Notes: generated from the letters alone by a model not told the origin. Shown: positions 34,401 to 47,382, counted from the stretch's first letter. The stretch is 64,000 bases of DNA from Melastoma dodecandrum (GCA_029817715.1 JARUPY010000538.1:744001-808000), one strand, 5' to 3'. Numbers and translations are program-made.

Positions 34401-37030
34401 TTATGATGTAGCAATTGCCTTCCACATAAAGTTTGTTATACATCAACAAGAAGAAGCTTTGCAGCATCAAACCTTAGGGAGATAAACCACTTCACCACAG
34501 AGGAATAAGGGGTGTCGCCTCTTTGCAATTAGTAAAACGACAAAAGGCCATGAGATTAGTTCGAGGAGATTAAACAAGCCATTCCAATGATGGTAATGCA
34601 AGTGTAGGCAGCCCAATGCAATTTTCGAATTTAGCAAGGGAGGTTTAAAAAATGTTGAGAATGGTGTTAATACGTCAGAAATAAAGGATGGTTTGGTTCG
34701 GGAAGGCTAAAACACAAAACATCAATCATTAGCCGAATATAAAATTATTACCGCTGAAGAGATGAAGGATGTTTCTTCCGCTATCTTCAAATCTTGGGAT
34801 ACAAAAATGTCAAATTGTGGTAATTTTGTCTTATTTTTTTTTTGTATGAACAGAATGGTAAGATATTGGTCGAGTTACATGCCCCTCAGTCGTCGAAAGA
34901 TGCTTAATTAACAATGATGCGCTACAACTAGTCAGCCTTTTTAGATATTTTCGTTGGAATTTCACAACGAAAAGGTTGGGGAAAAATAATGACTTGTACG
35001 GGTATATTTCTTTTTGTCCAAATGAAATACGTGGTTGTTGTATGATTATTATTGAAAAGTCATCAAAATTCATGGAAACAAACACCGCGTTTGCCTCGGG
35101 ACTTTGTAGGCCTTTCCCAAAAAGCCTTAATCCATCTAAGAGATGAGATGACCCTTTTTATCATTACTACATCGAAATGGGCCATGGGCCTTTCTATAAC
35201 TTTGGGACCGGCAATCAAACTGAGGCCCAACCCAATAGACGTCAAAGTTCTGCATCCGTTTGTCTTCTATTCAGCTTGCTTTCTGTTTTCTATCTCGACA
35301 GTATTTTTAGGCCTCTGGAAACATGGAAAGCGCATATATCAATAATACCTTGGCCATAGTCCCCCCGCCCCCCTCCCCCAAACACACACCCACGTGAAAT
35401 CGGGTGGGAAAACGTTGCTGTAGTAAGGGCTGACCCTTCCCTCGTGTCAAATATTCCGGGTTGTGGACGCGCTTCCTCTGTGAGCTCCGACAAATCCTCC
35501 GTTTTAGTGTTACCGGCCACACGCAACCATGTGATTCATTCTGTTCGTGAAACTTAAGTATCCATTGATTAGGTATATGCATCTCCATGTAATCGAAACG
35601 TGCTTAATTTTTGAGAGACAGAGACGCAAAGAAGCTCTGGTTGTTGTTGTAAAGTTGATGAGGGCTAAGAACCCCAGTCAAAGTCATAGCCGTTTTGTCT
35701 TTCATCCTGTAATTAAGAAAAGAAAGAGATAAGAAAAGGATTCCATCACGACACACGAGTCAAGTACAGAGAGCCGTGCATGTGTTACGCGTTGGTCCCC
35801 CCCCACCCCAACGCATCAATTGAGCCGTGTAGAACTCTACTTTAATTAGGGAAGCAAGTAGTCGCATCCACTCTGGGCATGGTAAGATTACGACATTACG
35901 TCGTTGTACTTAATTGAATTCGCATTTATTCGTCCAACAAGAAATTTTTGTTTAGGGGGTCGGATTCAAGCTCATTTCGAAACGAACTAACATGTTTATA
36001 TATGAATTTACCAATTTATGCTTTCTTTAACGGAAGTTCAATACTGAAGAGTAGGTAGTACAACCACTTTGTTCTTTGGGTTAATGTTGTCGGATCTTAC
36101 GAAAATTGTGGGATGTGACGAAGTGATTAGGGTTTTTGTTGTTGTCCCTATGTTCCGGTCCAACTTTTCTTAGGGTTCAGTCAAACTTCCTCCGAAAGGA
36201 TTGGTGTTGGTGATGGTGAGAATCATGCGGATGCGTGCAGGCCCCTCCACATTAAAGGAGGACCGTCGTGATTCACGAAATTCGTTCAAGTTTCCCTATG
36301 CAAATATTAATCAAATGAAATCAAAATTTTTGAGATATAATCAATATTAATATCATGTATGTATATATGTATACATACTCGCACGTAACTCGGGATAGGA
36401 TGATAATAACAGATAGGAGAAGTGGTCCTTTGACGGATGAGTGGTGAGCGCTTTTAGGGATGTTTCGATTTTTAGGCTTTCGCAATTTTTCCTTGGTATT
36501 GTCGGCAGTTGCTTTTTCCTTGTCCCTTTTCCCACGGACGTTCCTGTGTTTGTTTTCCACAGAAAAGGAAGAAAAAGAAAAGTTAGGATGGAAAATTTCG
36601 AAATTAGCGTACACTTTAGCTCCGAGATTTCCTCCGATTTTCTTTTCTTTTCCTTTTTTTATGTGGAAAAGACGGTGACATCATTAGTTGATGCACCATC
36701 GACTGACAACGAGACGGTACGTGTGGTGATAGCTTTCCAAGGGTTTCTGGCGTAAACACAGACGACTCGTCCGTGTGATGTCACACTCGCATGGCCCATG
36801 CATTTTCGGATCGTTGTCTATTTGCTCTTTCCTTCTGGTCATACAATATTTACTTTAGCTAACATCCTTTTGTTATATGCACAAAACACTTTCTAATGTT
36901 CCTTTGTCTTCTTACCATATTCATAATTATACTTTGATTAACGTCACACGAGCAATTTCACTAATACTACATTAAAAAACAACTTCATAAGACTCGTGGT
37001 AGAAATACAAAATCTTAGGTAACGTTGATT

Positions 37031-37130
37031 TTATTATAAACTACTCAAATATGTTCACTGCTTCTATTATAAACTACTCAAATAATACGGAAGATTATAG
37101 TTCACTGCTTCTATTATAAACTACTCAAAT
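37031..37130. repeat. Three direct repeats around TATTATAAACTACTCAAAT
   Basis: Copies at about 37031-37050, 37055-37083 and 37102-37130. The last two share the longer unit beginning TCACTGCTTCTATTATAAAC. No function is suggested. Confidence 0.8.
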
Positions 37131-38269
37131 ATGTGTGTGAGTGGGGCATACTTGTACGCCCAAATTGACTAATCCAAAATTTTTATTTATTGACTGACAG
37201 TCTACCTGATAGATGGATAAAGAAAGAAAGGAAACTCTGCCTGAGCCTCATGATTCGATTTTCCAATTTTTTTTTTCTATTATTGATCAACAAGAGTTTA
37301 GATCTCCATTTCCAATCCTTATTCTTGCAAGCTCTGTCGTGATAATTTCGTGCATGAACCTCAAACTTATTTGAAAGGAATTTCTAGTCAGGCATGTTTT
37401 GTTCGTTTTAGTAGTTGCATTGCAGCACAAGTTTGTTGTTCATAATGATCACGATTTTTTTTCCCCTTTCTTCTAATTATTGTCTTTCATGTTTAGCTGT
37501 GTAGGATTGGGAATTGGAGAGAAGGAGGTGCTGATTTCCAGAGAAATGTTAAACTCCATTATATGTGTTTTATTTTTAGTATTTCTTGACAAAATCTTTT
37601 ATGCATCTTTTTTATCTATATATTGTCACCATATGTAATTCTATTTAAATATACAAATACAAATCTTGAATTTAATCGGTATATATTTGAATTATAATAA
37701 AAAATAAAATAAAATTGTTAAACCTTCAAACACCGCACCTGCGATTTTTTTTTTTAATCTGGTAAATAAAAAATCAGACATTAACATATCAGCATTTGAT
37801 CCCACCCATCACATGTTTGGTAATATTTTATTTTTATTTCTATAGAAAAGGAAAATGAAATAAAATATCTTTAATGCTTCGGTGCAGCGGAATCTTTTGG
37901 TTGGACGATAAGGCATCATCCCTGCCCCTCCACCCACCCGTGACACAAGAATACCATCCACCAGACCGAGAGGTCCATACAACACATGATATATAGTCCA
38001 AGATTGGGAATAAACCACTTCTATATTTTCTGGACCAACTCCCCCCCAACCAATTGAAGTCTGGACTGTAGCGATCGCGGTGGACGGTGTCGAATTTGAG
38101 GAATAAATAATTATACATAATAACAACACCAACAACGGTTTGAACAGCCAACAACCTTAGTCCGAGGAGGGGGTGATGTTATGATTTGGTCGTCTTGAAG
38201 ACTACTATAAACATAAAAAGAAAACTTTTTGTGAAAGTTGTTAGCGTGTCCACACACATTTCAATTTTA

Positions 38270-38990
38270 TATTATATGTAAAATTATTAATAAATACAAG
38301 TATTAAATTATTATTATGCTTGTAATTAATTTACGGTAATTATTTCTTAATATAAAATTATCCTTAATCGAATAAATGTTTGGACAGTACATGGACATCT
38401 AGATCAACGTGATTATAACTCAGATTGAGTTTAAATTGAGAGATGTATATTCAAGTTATAGTTGGGGGTGCCCAAGTATAGGGGTATATGAGACACGACC
38501 CGTTCATAGATAATAACTACACGTTAAGCTGGTAACTTCTCTTGTTGAACGTCTATGACCGATAACCTGACTTGAGACATTTATTTATTCCATGCGTGTA
38601 TTTATGCACTTTAATGCTGTTAAATGCATTTTAATGCTATTTAAAATAATTTTTGATCAAATTGTGATTAATATCGTTATTTGGTTTTGGTGTTAAAAAC
38701 AACCTGTGAGATGAAGAGATTGAATTACATAACAATCGCTTCAATTTTGTTTTGGTTCATAACAAGTATTATGTAATATTGGGTGACTCAAAAAAATTGT
38801 TAATAGACGGTTGTGCATGGATGTTGAGTTTGAAGGTGGCATGCAAAAACATATCGACACGAATATTCTTTATTTAATTTTAATGGATGTTAGAATTCAA
38901 ATACATAAGTTTTAAAATTAATTTTTTTGATTAAAAATGTATTTTGAAATGTCGAAAGGAGTAAATACTAGTTCTGGAGTTAAGATGGTC
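38270..38990. repeat. Dispersed repeat, copy B
   Basis: Colinear with 22985-24278 through shared words such as GTACATGGACATCTAGATCA, GAGACACGACCCGTTCAT, AGATGAAGAGATTGAATTACA and ATATCGACACGAATATT. Divergence and several gaps show both are old copies. It ends near a short stretch with repeated AAACGTACGCG/AAACGTGCGCG words (39000-39050). Confidence 0.7.
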
Positions 38991-39364
38991 AAAAATGATA
39001 AACGTACGCGAAGTATGACACGTACGGATAAACGTGCGCGGACGGATAAGTACGACAAAAAATTAATATATTATATTAATATATTAATTTATTTTTATTA
39101 GTATAATATTATATAACATCTTAATCTACCGAGAAACGCAGTAAAAATCAATTTGATTTCATTAATTTTTTAGAATTCAGTAAATAATGCTAGAGTAGTT
39201 AGTTACATTTGAGACTCTCGAAGGCATCACCTTAAAATGTTCGTAAATGTTTCGGGATAATAAGGCATGAATTATTTAACGTCTTTACAATTGGATTTAT
39301 ACATAGATCATGGCCGAGCTTCCACTCGGCCGGTGAAAACCCAACAAACACATCCCACATCGGC

Positions 39365-39372
39365 TATAAATA
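39365..39372 (+). promoter_or_regulatory. TATA box of the SABATH methyltransferase gene
   Basis: TATAAATA in the context CGGCTATAAATAGG, 94 bp upstream of the ATG. It is the strongest core promoter match in the window. Confidence 0.75.
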
Positions 39373-39465
39373 GGAGCACCCATTCCCTCTTCTACTTCTG
39401 CAAGAAACCAAGAAACTAGTGAGGGAGAGGAAGAAGGTTGTGTGAGAGAGAGATAGAGAGATATT

Positions 39466-41026
39466 ATGGAGGTGTTGACAGTGCTTCGCATGAACGGAGG
39501 GATCGGCGAGAACAGCTATGCCAGTAATTCCACTGTACAGGTACAATCTAATTCTTCATGGTTAGTAACGCCGTAGTTGCATTCTGGAAAACCTGACTAC
39601 CTTTTTGGTCCGAGGATTTCTCAGAAGAAGGTGATAAACATGACCAGGCCCATCACCGAACACGCCATCACCTCACTTTATTCAGCTGCCTCCCCCGCCA
39701 CCCTAGCTATTGCAGACCTCGGCTGCTCTTCCGGTCCCAACACTCTGTTCACCGTCTCAGAGATAATTGTTAAAGCGGTGCAGAGCTTCTGTGCAATGAC
39801 AGGGCATCCGTCTCCGGAATACCAGATTTACCTTAATGACCTCCCGAGCAACGACTTCAATTCCATCTTCGTGTCGTTGCCCATCTTTCAGACTACTCAA
39901 CTCAACCAGCAGGGTATCAAGGAAGGGACATTGCCCAAATGTTTCTTCACTGGTGTTCCGGGATCATTTTACGGCAGACTCTTTCCGCGGAATAGCTTGC
40001 ATTTTGTTCATTCGTCATACAGCCTCCATTGGCTGTCTAAGGTGAACTTTTTACGATTGCTATTTTCTGAAATCCGCGTCCCAGCCAAGGCATGAAACTC
40101 CGATCTGGCACTTCAATTTCTCCAATCCCCATGGTCAGGTGCCCGAAGGTGTGCAGAACAACAAAGGAAACGTCTACATATCAAGGAAGAGCCCTCCCAA
40201 CGTGGTTGAGGCATACTACAAGCAGTTCCGTGAGGATTTCACGACATTCCTGGAATGCCGGGCAGAGGAGCTGGTGAGCGGCGGCCGAATGGTGCTGACG
40301 TTTCTCGGAAGGAGAAGCGACGACCCGTGCAGCGACGAGTGCTGCTGCATTTGGGAACTGTTAGCCATGGCGCTGGATGAGATGGTATCTGAGGTACACA
40401 CTACTCGTCAATTTTGCTTTACTTCCATTTTATGTTGTCAGGAAATTTCAATTATTTGTCAATTACTCACGGTACAACGTAAGTGAAACTATTCAAGTTA
40501 TAAAAGAAGAGGAAAGAAAATGAAAATAAAAAAAATCTGTAACTAATTATAGTATGCGGGAGAATTTCTTTTCTCGCAGTGACATGCCAAAACACGAAGA
40601 GATGGCTGTCGTGCTGGAACATGATTGTGTTTCGCCTTTACTTACGAGGAAAGAAAAATTATCAATGCCCCGCAGGGACTGATGGCGGAAGAAAAATTGG
40701 ACAACTTCAACATTCCTCTTTACAACCCCTGTCCGGGAGAAGTGAAACTGGAGATCGAAAATCAAGGAGCCTTCTCCATCGACGATTTGGCAGTCTCGGA
40801 AGTTAATTGGAGTGGATACGACACCGAGGTGGACCCTGAGGAGGCATCTGGAAGCTACAGCGTGGCCGGGTGTATGAGGGCTGTGGCCGAACCTTTGCTG
40901 CTCAACCACTTCGGCGGGGAAATCATCGAGGATTGCTTCGAGAGGTATCGGAAGCTGATCGCTCATCGGATGGCGAAAGAGAAGCCTAAGTTCGTCAACG
41001 TCATCGTCTCCCTCGTGAGGAAGTAA
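39466..41026 (+). CDS. SABATH carboxyl methyltransferase (salicylate/benzoate methyltransferase-like)
   Basis: Four exons: 39466-39540, 39625-40041, 40139-40393 and 40676-41026, giving 365 residues, the normal family size. All introns are GT-AG and fall at codon borders. The N-terminus MEVLTVLRMNGGIGENSYA is the SAM-binding opening of SABATH enzymes. IADLGCSSGPNTL holds the SAM-contacting Asp, and GVPGSFYGRLFPRNSLHFVHSS and YSLHWLSKVPEG form the substrate pocket. Exons 3 and 4 carry GGRMVLTFLGRR, LAMALDEMVSEGL and the tail KFVNVIVSLVRK. The enzyme methylates a small carboxylic acid with SAM in the cytosol, giving volatile esters such as methyl salicylate. Similarity to Clarkia salicylate methyltransferase is very high. 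However, the Met next to Trp in its pocket is His here, so the preferred acid is uncertain. Confidence 0.92.
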
Positions 41027-42053
41027 GGGCCCCCCAAGCTACATAGAAAAGAGGAAACGTGCAACGGTTGATACTTGATGAAGAAATAATTTGCTGATTG
41101 GATTATGTAATGTGATATTTACTAGTCGATCCTACGTGTGTTTTCTTTTGTCGAGTGTCTGATAATAAATGGATGTTGTGGTTTAGTTGTCTCTTGTGTT
41201 ATATTATTTTCCCCTTTGAAGAAAATTTATCTTGTGCTTCAGTCCCGGGCAGGGAAGTGGAACCGGGGTGGCCATGTCCCCCTTGAATTGGTGAGTTCGA
41301 TGGTGATTCGCAAATTGTTACTGTCACAGTATTTGCATACATACTAAAAATCACGAGTCACAATGATTTATTATACACTTTTTAATTACAAGTATTAAAT
41401 TTCGTAGCATCACACACTTTTCTTCAGTGGATATGTCAAATGCCCCATCAGTAATTGCCAAAGTTAGATACTCATAGCCAAGCTTAAAAGAAAATTCATG
41501 ACAATATCCGACATAAAAAAAAATTATGTATCATTTAAAAGAAATTTATCTAAACAATTTGGTGTTAGAAGAGTGAGAAAGGAATGAATTATTTAAGTAC
41601 CAAAACATATATGAAAGCTGTTGGAAAAAAGAATCTCTATTTATTTTAAATGAAAATATTAAAATAGTAAGATCATCAAATTTTGGTTTTGTGCACATAA
41701 AGTAGTTATTTCTACAGCAATATAATGGAAATAAATTAATTATACATTACAAAAAAAAGCTTAGAAAATATAGAAACAAAATTAAGCCGACAGGACAGGA
41801 TCCCAACCAATTGAAAGGAAATAGTGTCGGCCACTCAGCTGGGATTATTTATGATATTATTATTACATTTCTTGGATTTATAACAGGCGCTGCCTTCATA
41901 CAATAAGGACGAGTAAGAGTAATTTTTTTTTTTTTATGTAAGATGCCTCAAAGCAACGTGGGCTGGGCTCGAATAGTGGGGGTGTCAATAAAATTACGTG
42001 AAAGGTCGAGGGTGGAGGCGGCCAGGTACAGCCTACACAAAAACAAGTGGTAG
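41027..42053. other. Non-coding, 3' of the methyltransferase gene
   Basis: Includes the likely 3' UTR to about 41180, then AT-rich sequence without recognisable gene or repeat border. Confidence 0.5.
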
Positions 42054-42154
42054 GCCCATTCAGGACTCGTCGGAGACACCGTGATCTTCTCCATGAGACA
42101 CACCAAATAAGAGACGGTTTCAGATAGATGTCTCCGACGAGTCCTGAATGGGGC
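42054..42154. repeat. Perfectly pairing stem-loop
   Basis: The arm GCCCATTCAGGACTCGTCGG...AGACACC (42054-42080) is the reverse complement of 42128-42154 over about 25 bp, with a 47-base loop. The loop contains GAGACACACCAAAT, which recurs in the MITE next to it. Confidence 0.85.
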
Positions 42155-42188
42155 CTTTCAGATAGGTGTGTCTTAGTATTTTTTAAAA

Positions 42189-42550
42189 ATAGGGACACAC
42201 CGTCGGAGATATCAAACAGTTTGGTGTGTCTTCTCGATGAGACACACCAAATGACTTGTTACTAGAACAAAATCCAATTGAAGAAGGTGTCCTTTACACG
42301 TCACGAATGCCTTGATGGGATGGGCCGTTCGGTTGTTGCTTTTCACCGGCTTACTGTTTGAACTGAACTACTTGCTTATAATAATATCAAAATGTCGATG
42401 GGAGGTTAAGCATCCATGTCTCTCGAACTCCTAGTACCATACCCGATTGTACTCGTATAGAATCTCCATGAATATTATATAGCAGTCCATATCTTTTAAG
42501 TTCCAATTAATTCACGGCCACATGTTTAGATGCGGTCAGTGTCTCCCTAT
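42189..42550. mobile_element. hAT-like MITE, 362 bp
   Basis: Ends ATAGGGACACAC and, inverted, ATAGGGAGACAC. Flanks are the identical 8-mer TTTTAAAA at 42181-42188 and 42551-42558, matching the target duplication size of hAT elements. The 8-mer is palindromic and low in complexity, so it could instead be part of the inverted repeat. Inside is a second hairpin, TTTGGTGTGTC...GACACACCAAA (42220-42251). Confidence 0.55.
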
Positions 42551-42584
42551 TTTTAAAAAATACTATTATTATAACATGCAAGGG

Positions 42585-43010
42585 GACGATGGATTTTCTA
42601 CGAGTTGGTGTGGTCAAGGGTGGGTTGAGGTCGGTATTGGGCTTAACGTTAGGATTATGAATCGGTCGCCGTTAGAGGTCGGGTCTAACGGTGAATAATT
42701 TTGGGATAACGTATTAACATTAGGTTACATGAATATATTTTCGAAATATTAAGATAAAATTGAAAAAACTGAAAAAAATTTAGGATATATTTAATAATTT
42801 TATTTAGATTGAAAGTGGCGCTGACGGTGTTAGTTGTCCTGTCAGCGTCACGTAGGCCTTCGTTAGCAAGGACGACCAACAACAGGGGATATGATTGAGA
42901 TAACGTCATCACGTTAGGATGTACGGTGATATTTTTCAAACATTAAACTAAATCGGAAAAAAATGCCGAAGTTTAGGATATATTTGATCATTTGGCATAA
43001 TTTAAATGAA
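42585..43010. repeat. Degenerate duplicated segment of transposon character
   Basis: A stretch beginning GGGATAACGTATTAACATTAGG (42702) recurs in diverged form near 42898 (GAGATAACGTCATCACGTTAGG). Both are followed by TTAGGATATATTTRATMATTT. Between them lies an inverted GCGCTGACGG/CTGTCAGCG pair. This looks like an old DNA transposon remnant; its class is unresolved. Confidence 0.45.
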
Positions 43011-44110
43011 TGGAGTGTTATTTAAATGGTTATGGGTTTCCATTATAAATAATTAAAGGTAATTATTAGAAATTGGAGAAAACTAGAAAACATAACCCTC
43101 GATACTTGAAGTACACATCTTTTTTACGTACAACCGTACGGCTCTTTCTCTTCAAGAATTGTTTGAACACAAATCTTCCTCCTTTTGAATACATGATATC
43201 TACAAGCTTATTTAAAGCCACAATACATGTGAGGGAAGAGATATCAGTCCGTATTCTAAAAAATTCTGGCTCACATGTTTCTCTAACAAGGGTGGTGAGG
43301 AGTTTATCCCACGGGGGATTTGGATTCTCCGTATTTATTATGCCCATAGGCTTTTTCTTAAATTTTCGATAACAAATTTGAGCGGGCGACCATTCACAAA
43401 CCACGAACGTTACATTCACTAGGTGAAGTATTCTCAACGCAGCCAAACACATCCTCAACACTACTTATATAGTAATATTAATGAAAACAAACAAGAAAAT
43501 ATTTTGAAAGGCGGGTGCATATGTTCTTGTAGAAAGACCGGGCCCCGCGGGCGATTGTACAAGAAAAGGCGGCAACAAAGTCGACACTCGTGGAAGACTG
43601 TCTCCGAAATTTTTTCTTTTTTTTTTATTTGTTTATTATATTGGGAGCTGGTGTACAAATAATTTGAAAGTGCCCACTCAAAGACAAAATATATATATAT
43701 ATATATATATAAAAATTTCATGTGGAAGATAAAATAAAATAAAAAATTGGTAATAACGGTTGGGATGTCTTAACTCCTCCCAATTTCACTTAATTTAATT
43801 GTTTAATCAAAGAAGACAAGACACCCAATAAATAATGGTCATAAGAAACAGCGACCGCTATTAAAAATCCAAATCACGCAAGCAAGCAAAAGAAATTTGA
43901 CGTTAAAAATTAAATGAATCTCTTAAAAAAGAAATAGTATTCAATATCCTCTACGGACTCCCCCACCCACCCATCGCAACAACACAACATCTAATATTTG
44001 ACACCACCCCCCCGACGTCGTCCTCTTCCCTCCTCCTCCTCCTCCTCCTCCTAGAACACGAAGACTCTTCCTCCTCCAAATTCCCCCACCATCCCCTCCG
44101 ATCCTCCCCC
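43011..44110. other. Upstream region of the lipid phosphatase gene
   Basis: Contains a TA microsatellite at 43689-43711 and a CTC/TCC microsatellite at about 44031-44052, probably within the 5' UTR. A longer minus-strand open stretch at 43066-43461 has no recognised family and looks like transposon debris. Confidence 0.5.
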
Positions 44111-46543
44111 ATGTCCTCCTCGTTCGCCGTTTCCCTCCCCTTCTCCACCTCTTTTCCTCATCAAATCCACAAGGCCGGTTTTCCTGGAGCTGGAGCTGGA
44201 GTTGGGTCCTTTTCCGGGGTCCCCTTCTTTGTAGGCATGGGCGACGATAGGGGAAGGAGGCTGACTTCTTCCTCTAGAGAGACGAGTAGTTGTGTTGATT
44301 CCGGGAATGAGGAAGGGATTAGGATTCTGGAGCAGGAGGGGATGTTGCCTGGAGGCTCCGCCACCGCCTCTCCCCTGATGACTGCCGACGGCCTGCACGC
44401 CACCATCAACGGCCTGGTCCGTTCGCCTCTCTCTACTGAGTGTTTCGATTTACTTTTGCTTCCTTGTTCTGTTTCCCTTCCTCTGCGACTGAACGTTGAC
44501 TTATAGGAGCTGATTTCCACCAGAAGCGAGTTTCCCTTTTATTCTTATTTAATTGCGTTGTCCCTTTTGTCGTCCAGTTGGAAATTAACTTTGATTGAAT
44601 TTGAGTGGGAGTAATGGCATCTTGGAGGGAATCTTCGGGGGGGTGGCAAAGGCACATGGTAGTTTAGTTCATGTTAACCGTGAAATTATGTTTGGTTTGT
44701 GTTATTGAAGCGTGCCGTCCATGAGGATGTAAATCTTTTTCTGTTTCATTCCTATTTTAGTTTCTCTTCTCTGCTCCAGAATCGTATCTAGATTATTCAC
44801 CTTTGACACTTTGTTTTTTCTCTGATTTCTATCTGGCTGAACATGGAATGTATGGGCGCCCTTTGCCTGCAGATTTCTGATTTTGGTTCGTCTCTTTGCA
44901 GAGCAAATGGGTTGTTTCCGGGATGTTATGTTCTGTTGTTTTGTGGAAACATGACGCCGAAGCTTTGTGGATGGTCGTGGGGTCAGTTTTCAATACAATT
45001 TTGTCAGTTACACTTAAGCGTGTGATCAACCAAGAAAGACCTGTGGCCAACCTTAGATCTGACCCGGGAATGCCATCTTCTCATGCTCAGTCCATCTCCT
45101 TCGTCATCACGTTTGCCATTATTTCAAGTAAGTGTTGCCAGTTTGTCCTCTTTTCCGTTTCTCGTGTGGTTTTCTGGGGCCCAAACATGCAGTCATGCAT
45201 TCCCAATCCCATTGGCTGTGCTTGTACTGATGGCGTTTTAGTCAGAACTTTGGGAGAAGCAGTGGGAGGTTTTAAAATCCTCTACCTTGCCAAACCTGCC
45301 ATGGATTAATGCTCCTGTCATGCCAAACATCCTCCCAACTAATTTGGAACCAGATAATTCCATATTGTGCAAAATGATAAACAAGACGTAGCTGTGAAAT
45401 TGGACCCTCTCGCATATTTTTCATCAGTGGCTTCTGTCAGTATCATCACGGTATTTGTTCATTGGACATGGTCTTTCCGTCTGGAGGGTTGAGTTCTTCT
45501 GTGAAATTCTATGCAATTCCATTTGGTTTCCATTGTTATGGTTCCATAACTAGGCTGTTAACCCTGGGCTGTGATGTGTCGAGGCAGTCATTGAGGGGGT
45601 TGGATTCAATAAGGCTAGTCTCACAATCAGCGGGATACTATTGGTACTGGGAGTGTATATGGTAAGTACTACTGATGGAATGACAATGAGTCGTCATTCT
45701 GTGAACATAATTTTGCTTACTTCCCTTCGTCTCCAACCCTTTGACTTTCAATCATTGAATACTTGCATCGCTGGCCCCAGTATCAAAGGCTTCAGAACCC
45801 TTTTCATTTTCTACGGACGTTAAGGAGAAATATTTGTGTTCGTACCTGTTTCTCAATCTGAATGAACAATTGCTTGACCAGATAGACGGCATCCTCAGAT
45901 ATGTGGTTGGATTGCAAATAAGATGTGAAGACTGGGATTTACTTGGTTAATCAAAATGTTGAATCGGCCTTTCGATATTTTTCTCGGTTATCTACCTGTC
46001 GTTGTCTGAAAGGAAGTAGAAGCTCTCAAACCTGCAAAAAAGATGAAAGATAACTTCAAGGGACAATGCGACCAAATACTAGTCCTGCAAATTTTACAAT
46101 GTAGAACTTTATTTCAGGAGGCCATTTCATTCCGCTTTGGCATATTCTCAAGGTGGAATTCTCATTGTTCTGTTTTAAGTAGTAGTTGTGGTCGTCTCAA
46201 GCCGTCTAGTAAAGAATTCATATGGGGCATGCATATTTTCTTGGAATCCAGGACATCAGCTGGTACAGTCCATGACCCTTATGACTAATGGCTTGTTTTC
46301 TCCTGTTTTTGGCAGTCGTGGTTACGAGTCTCACAACAACTGCATACAACTGACCAAGTCATCATCGGCGGTTTAGTGGGAACATCGTCATTTCTCCTGT
46401 GGTACCTCCTTTGGAGATCTGTTATTTCCAGCGCATTCAACTCTTTCCTGATCGTCAGGGTCCTTATATTTCTGGGCGCTGCTTGCTTCTGCGCTGCCTT
46501 CATTGTCTACATAATGAGAAATTGGCTGGATCATGAGGGATGA
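44111..46543 (+). CDS. LPPE: Lipid phosphate phosphatase epsilon, chloroplastic
   Basis: Four exons: 44111-44416, 44902-45127, 45588-45661 and 46316-46543, giving 277 residues. Reading frame is continuous across all GT-AG junctions. Exon 1 supplies a Ser-rich plastid transit peptide (MSSSFAVSLPFSTSFPHQIH). The later exons hold a PAP2 domain with all three catalytic motifs: KRVINQERP, PSSHAQS and the SQQLHTTDQVIIGG block, in which His and Asp complete the active site. Several hydrophobic helices flank them (VVSGMLCSVVLW, ISGILLVLGVYM and C-terminal helices). The enzyme removes phosphate from phosphatidic acid in plastid membranes, supplying diacylglycerol for galactolipids. The intron pattern and sequence follow Arabidopsis LPPepsilon closely. 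Confidence 0.92.
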
Positions 46544-47382
46544 GAGTCCTCTCCGACTTATTGGCAGCACCCTTCAGATGGGGCCAGGTAACTGCATTTT
46601 CTCTGATTTCATTTGTCAAACACGAGCAGCCCGAAGAAAGTCAAGGCGTGCGTTCTTTGGGCAACCAGTAGTAAGGATAAGTGGTTCCAGGACACGGAAT
46701 TACATTTGATCGCACGCTCATTCATTCATAGAAGAGGCAAATAATAAATACAAAGGCATGTAGAAAATCAATAGAAATGAGGTCTTCCTCCTCTTGTGTT
46801 GTTCATCATCCTGCTCTTATCTTTTATGTTGGCATGAGCAACAGCATTTACAAATATTTTATTTGAAGTTAAATTTGTGTAAAAAATCATTTGAACAGAA
46901 ATGGGATGATTTGTGATTCAATTTACAAACGTCCATCCGAATGATACTGAACTAAGAATTACTTCATTAACCCACATAAACAAGTTTGTAAATAAAAGTA
47001 GATTAAAGTTAATTAAAAGTAGTCACGTAAATCTTGATAAAAGTAATCGAAATATTGCTTCTAGTTAATGATTGTGCTCCCTGAATGATGAAAGATCACC
47101 TTCTGGGAATTTTTCTAGGTGTATACCAGGCGATCGATCGAGGATGTTGATCAGCAAAGGATGTTTACTTTGAATCTTGTTGAAGTACATAAAAGAGAAT
47201 TTCTCGCTATTATAATTCCAAACTACTGGCTAAAGCGTTTGAAATAAGAAATTTGGTTCGGAATATTGGATTTACCAGTTAGATGAATATGGGAAAATCG
47301 ACTCCAAATTTCTCATTTATTTATTGTGGCATATGGCCAGGCTATTTCAATATCTTATAGTTCATTCATGAATATGACCATA
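46544..47382. other. 3' flank of the lipid phosphatase gene
   Basis: Likely 3' UTR followed by AT-rich sequence up to the solo LTR. Nothing else recognised. Confidence 0.5.

Larger units (their letters stand above)
27850..38265. other. Large gene-free region, 10 kb
   Basis: No intact gene was recognised on either strand. Open stretches are short, lack family signatures and sit in AT-rich sequence. It holds a copia gag relic (28228-28449). A region with GAGCTCG-like and inverted CGAACCG words at 33640-34210 resembles an old hAT element without clear ends. A triple repeat lies at 37031-37130. Confidence 0.5.

Noticed and set aside
36321..36755. Overlapping open frames on both strands at 36.3-36.8 kb
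   Set aside because: Short, T/A-rich, no motif; chance frames.
39577..40095. Single-exon start of the methyltransferase at 39577
   Set aside because: The true N-terminus with the SAM-binding NGGIGENSYA motif is in exon 1 at 39466, joined through a GT-AG intron at 39541-39624.
43066..43461. 131-codon minus-strand frame
   Set aside because: No family signature, no codon-use support, in repeat-rich surroundings.
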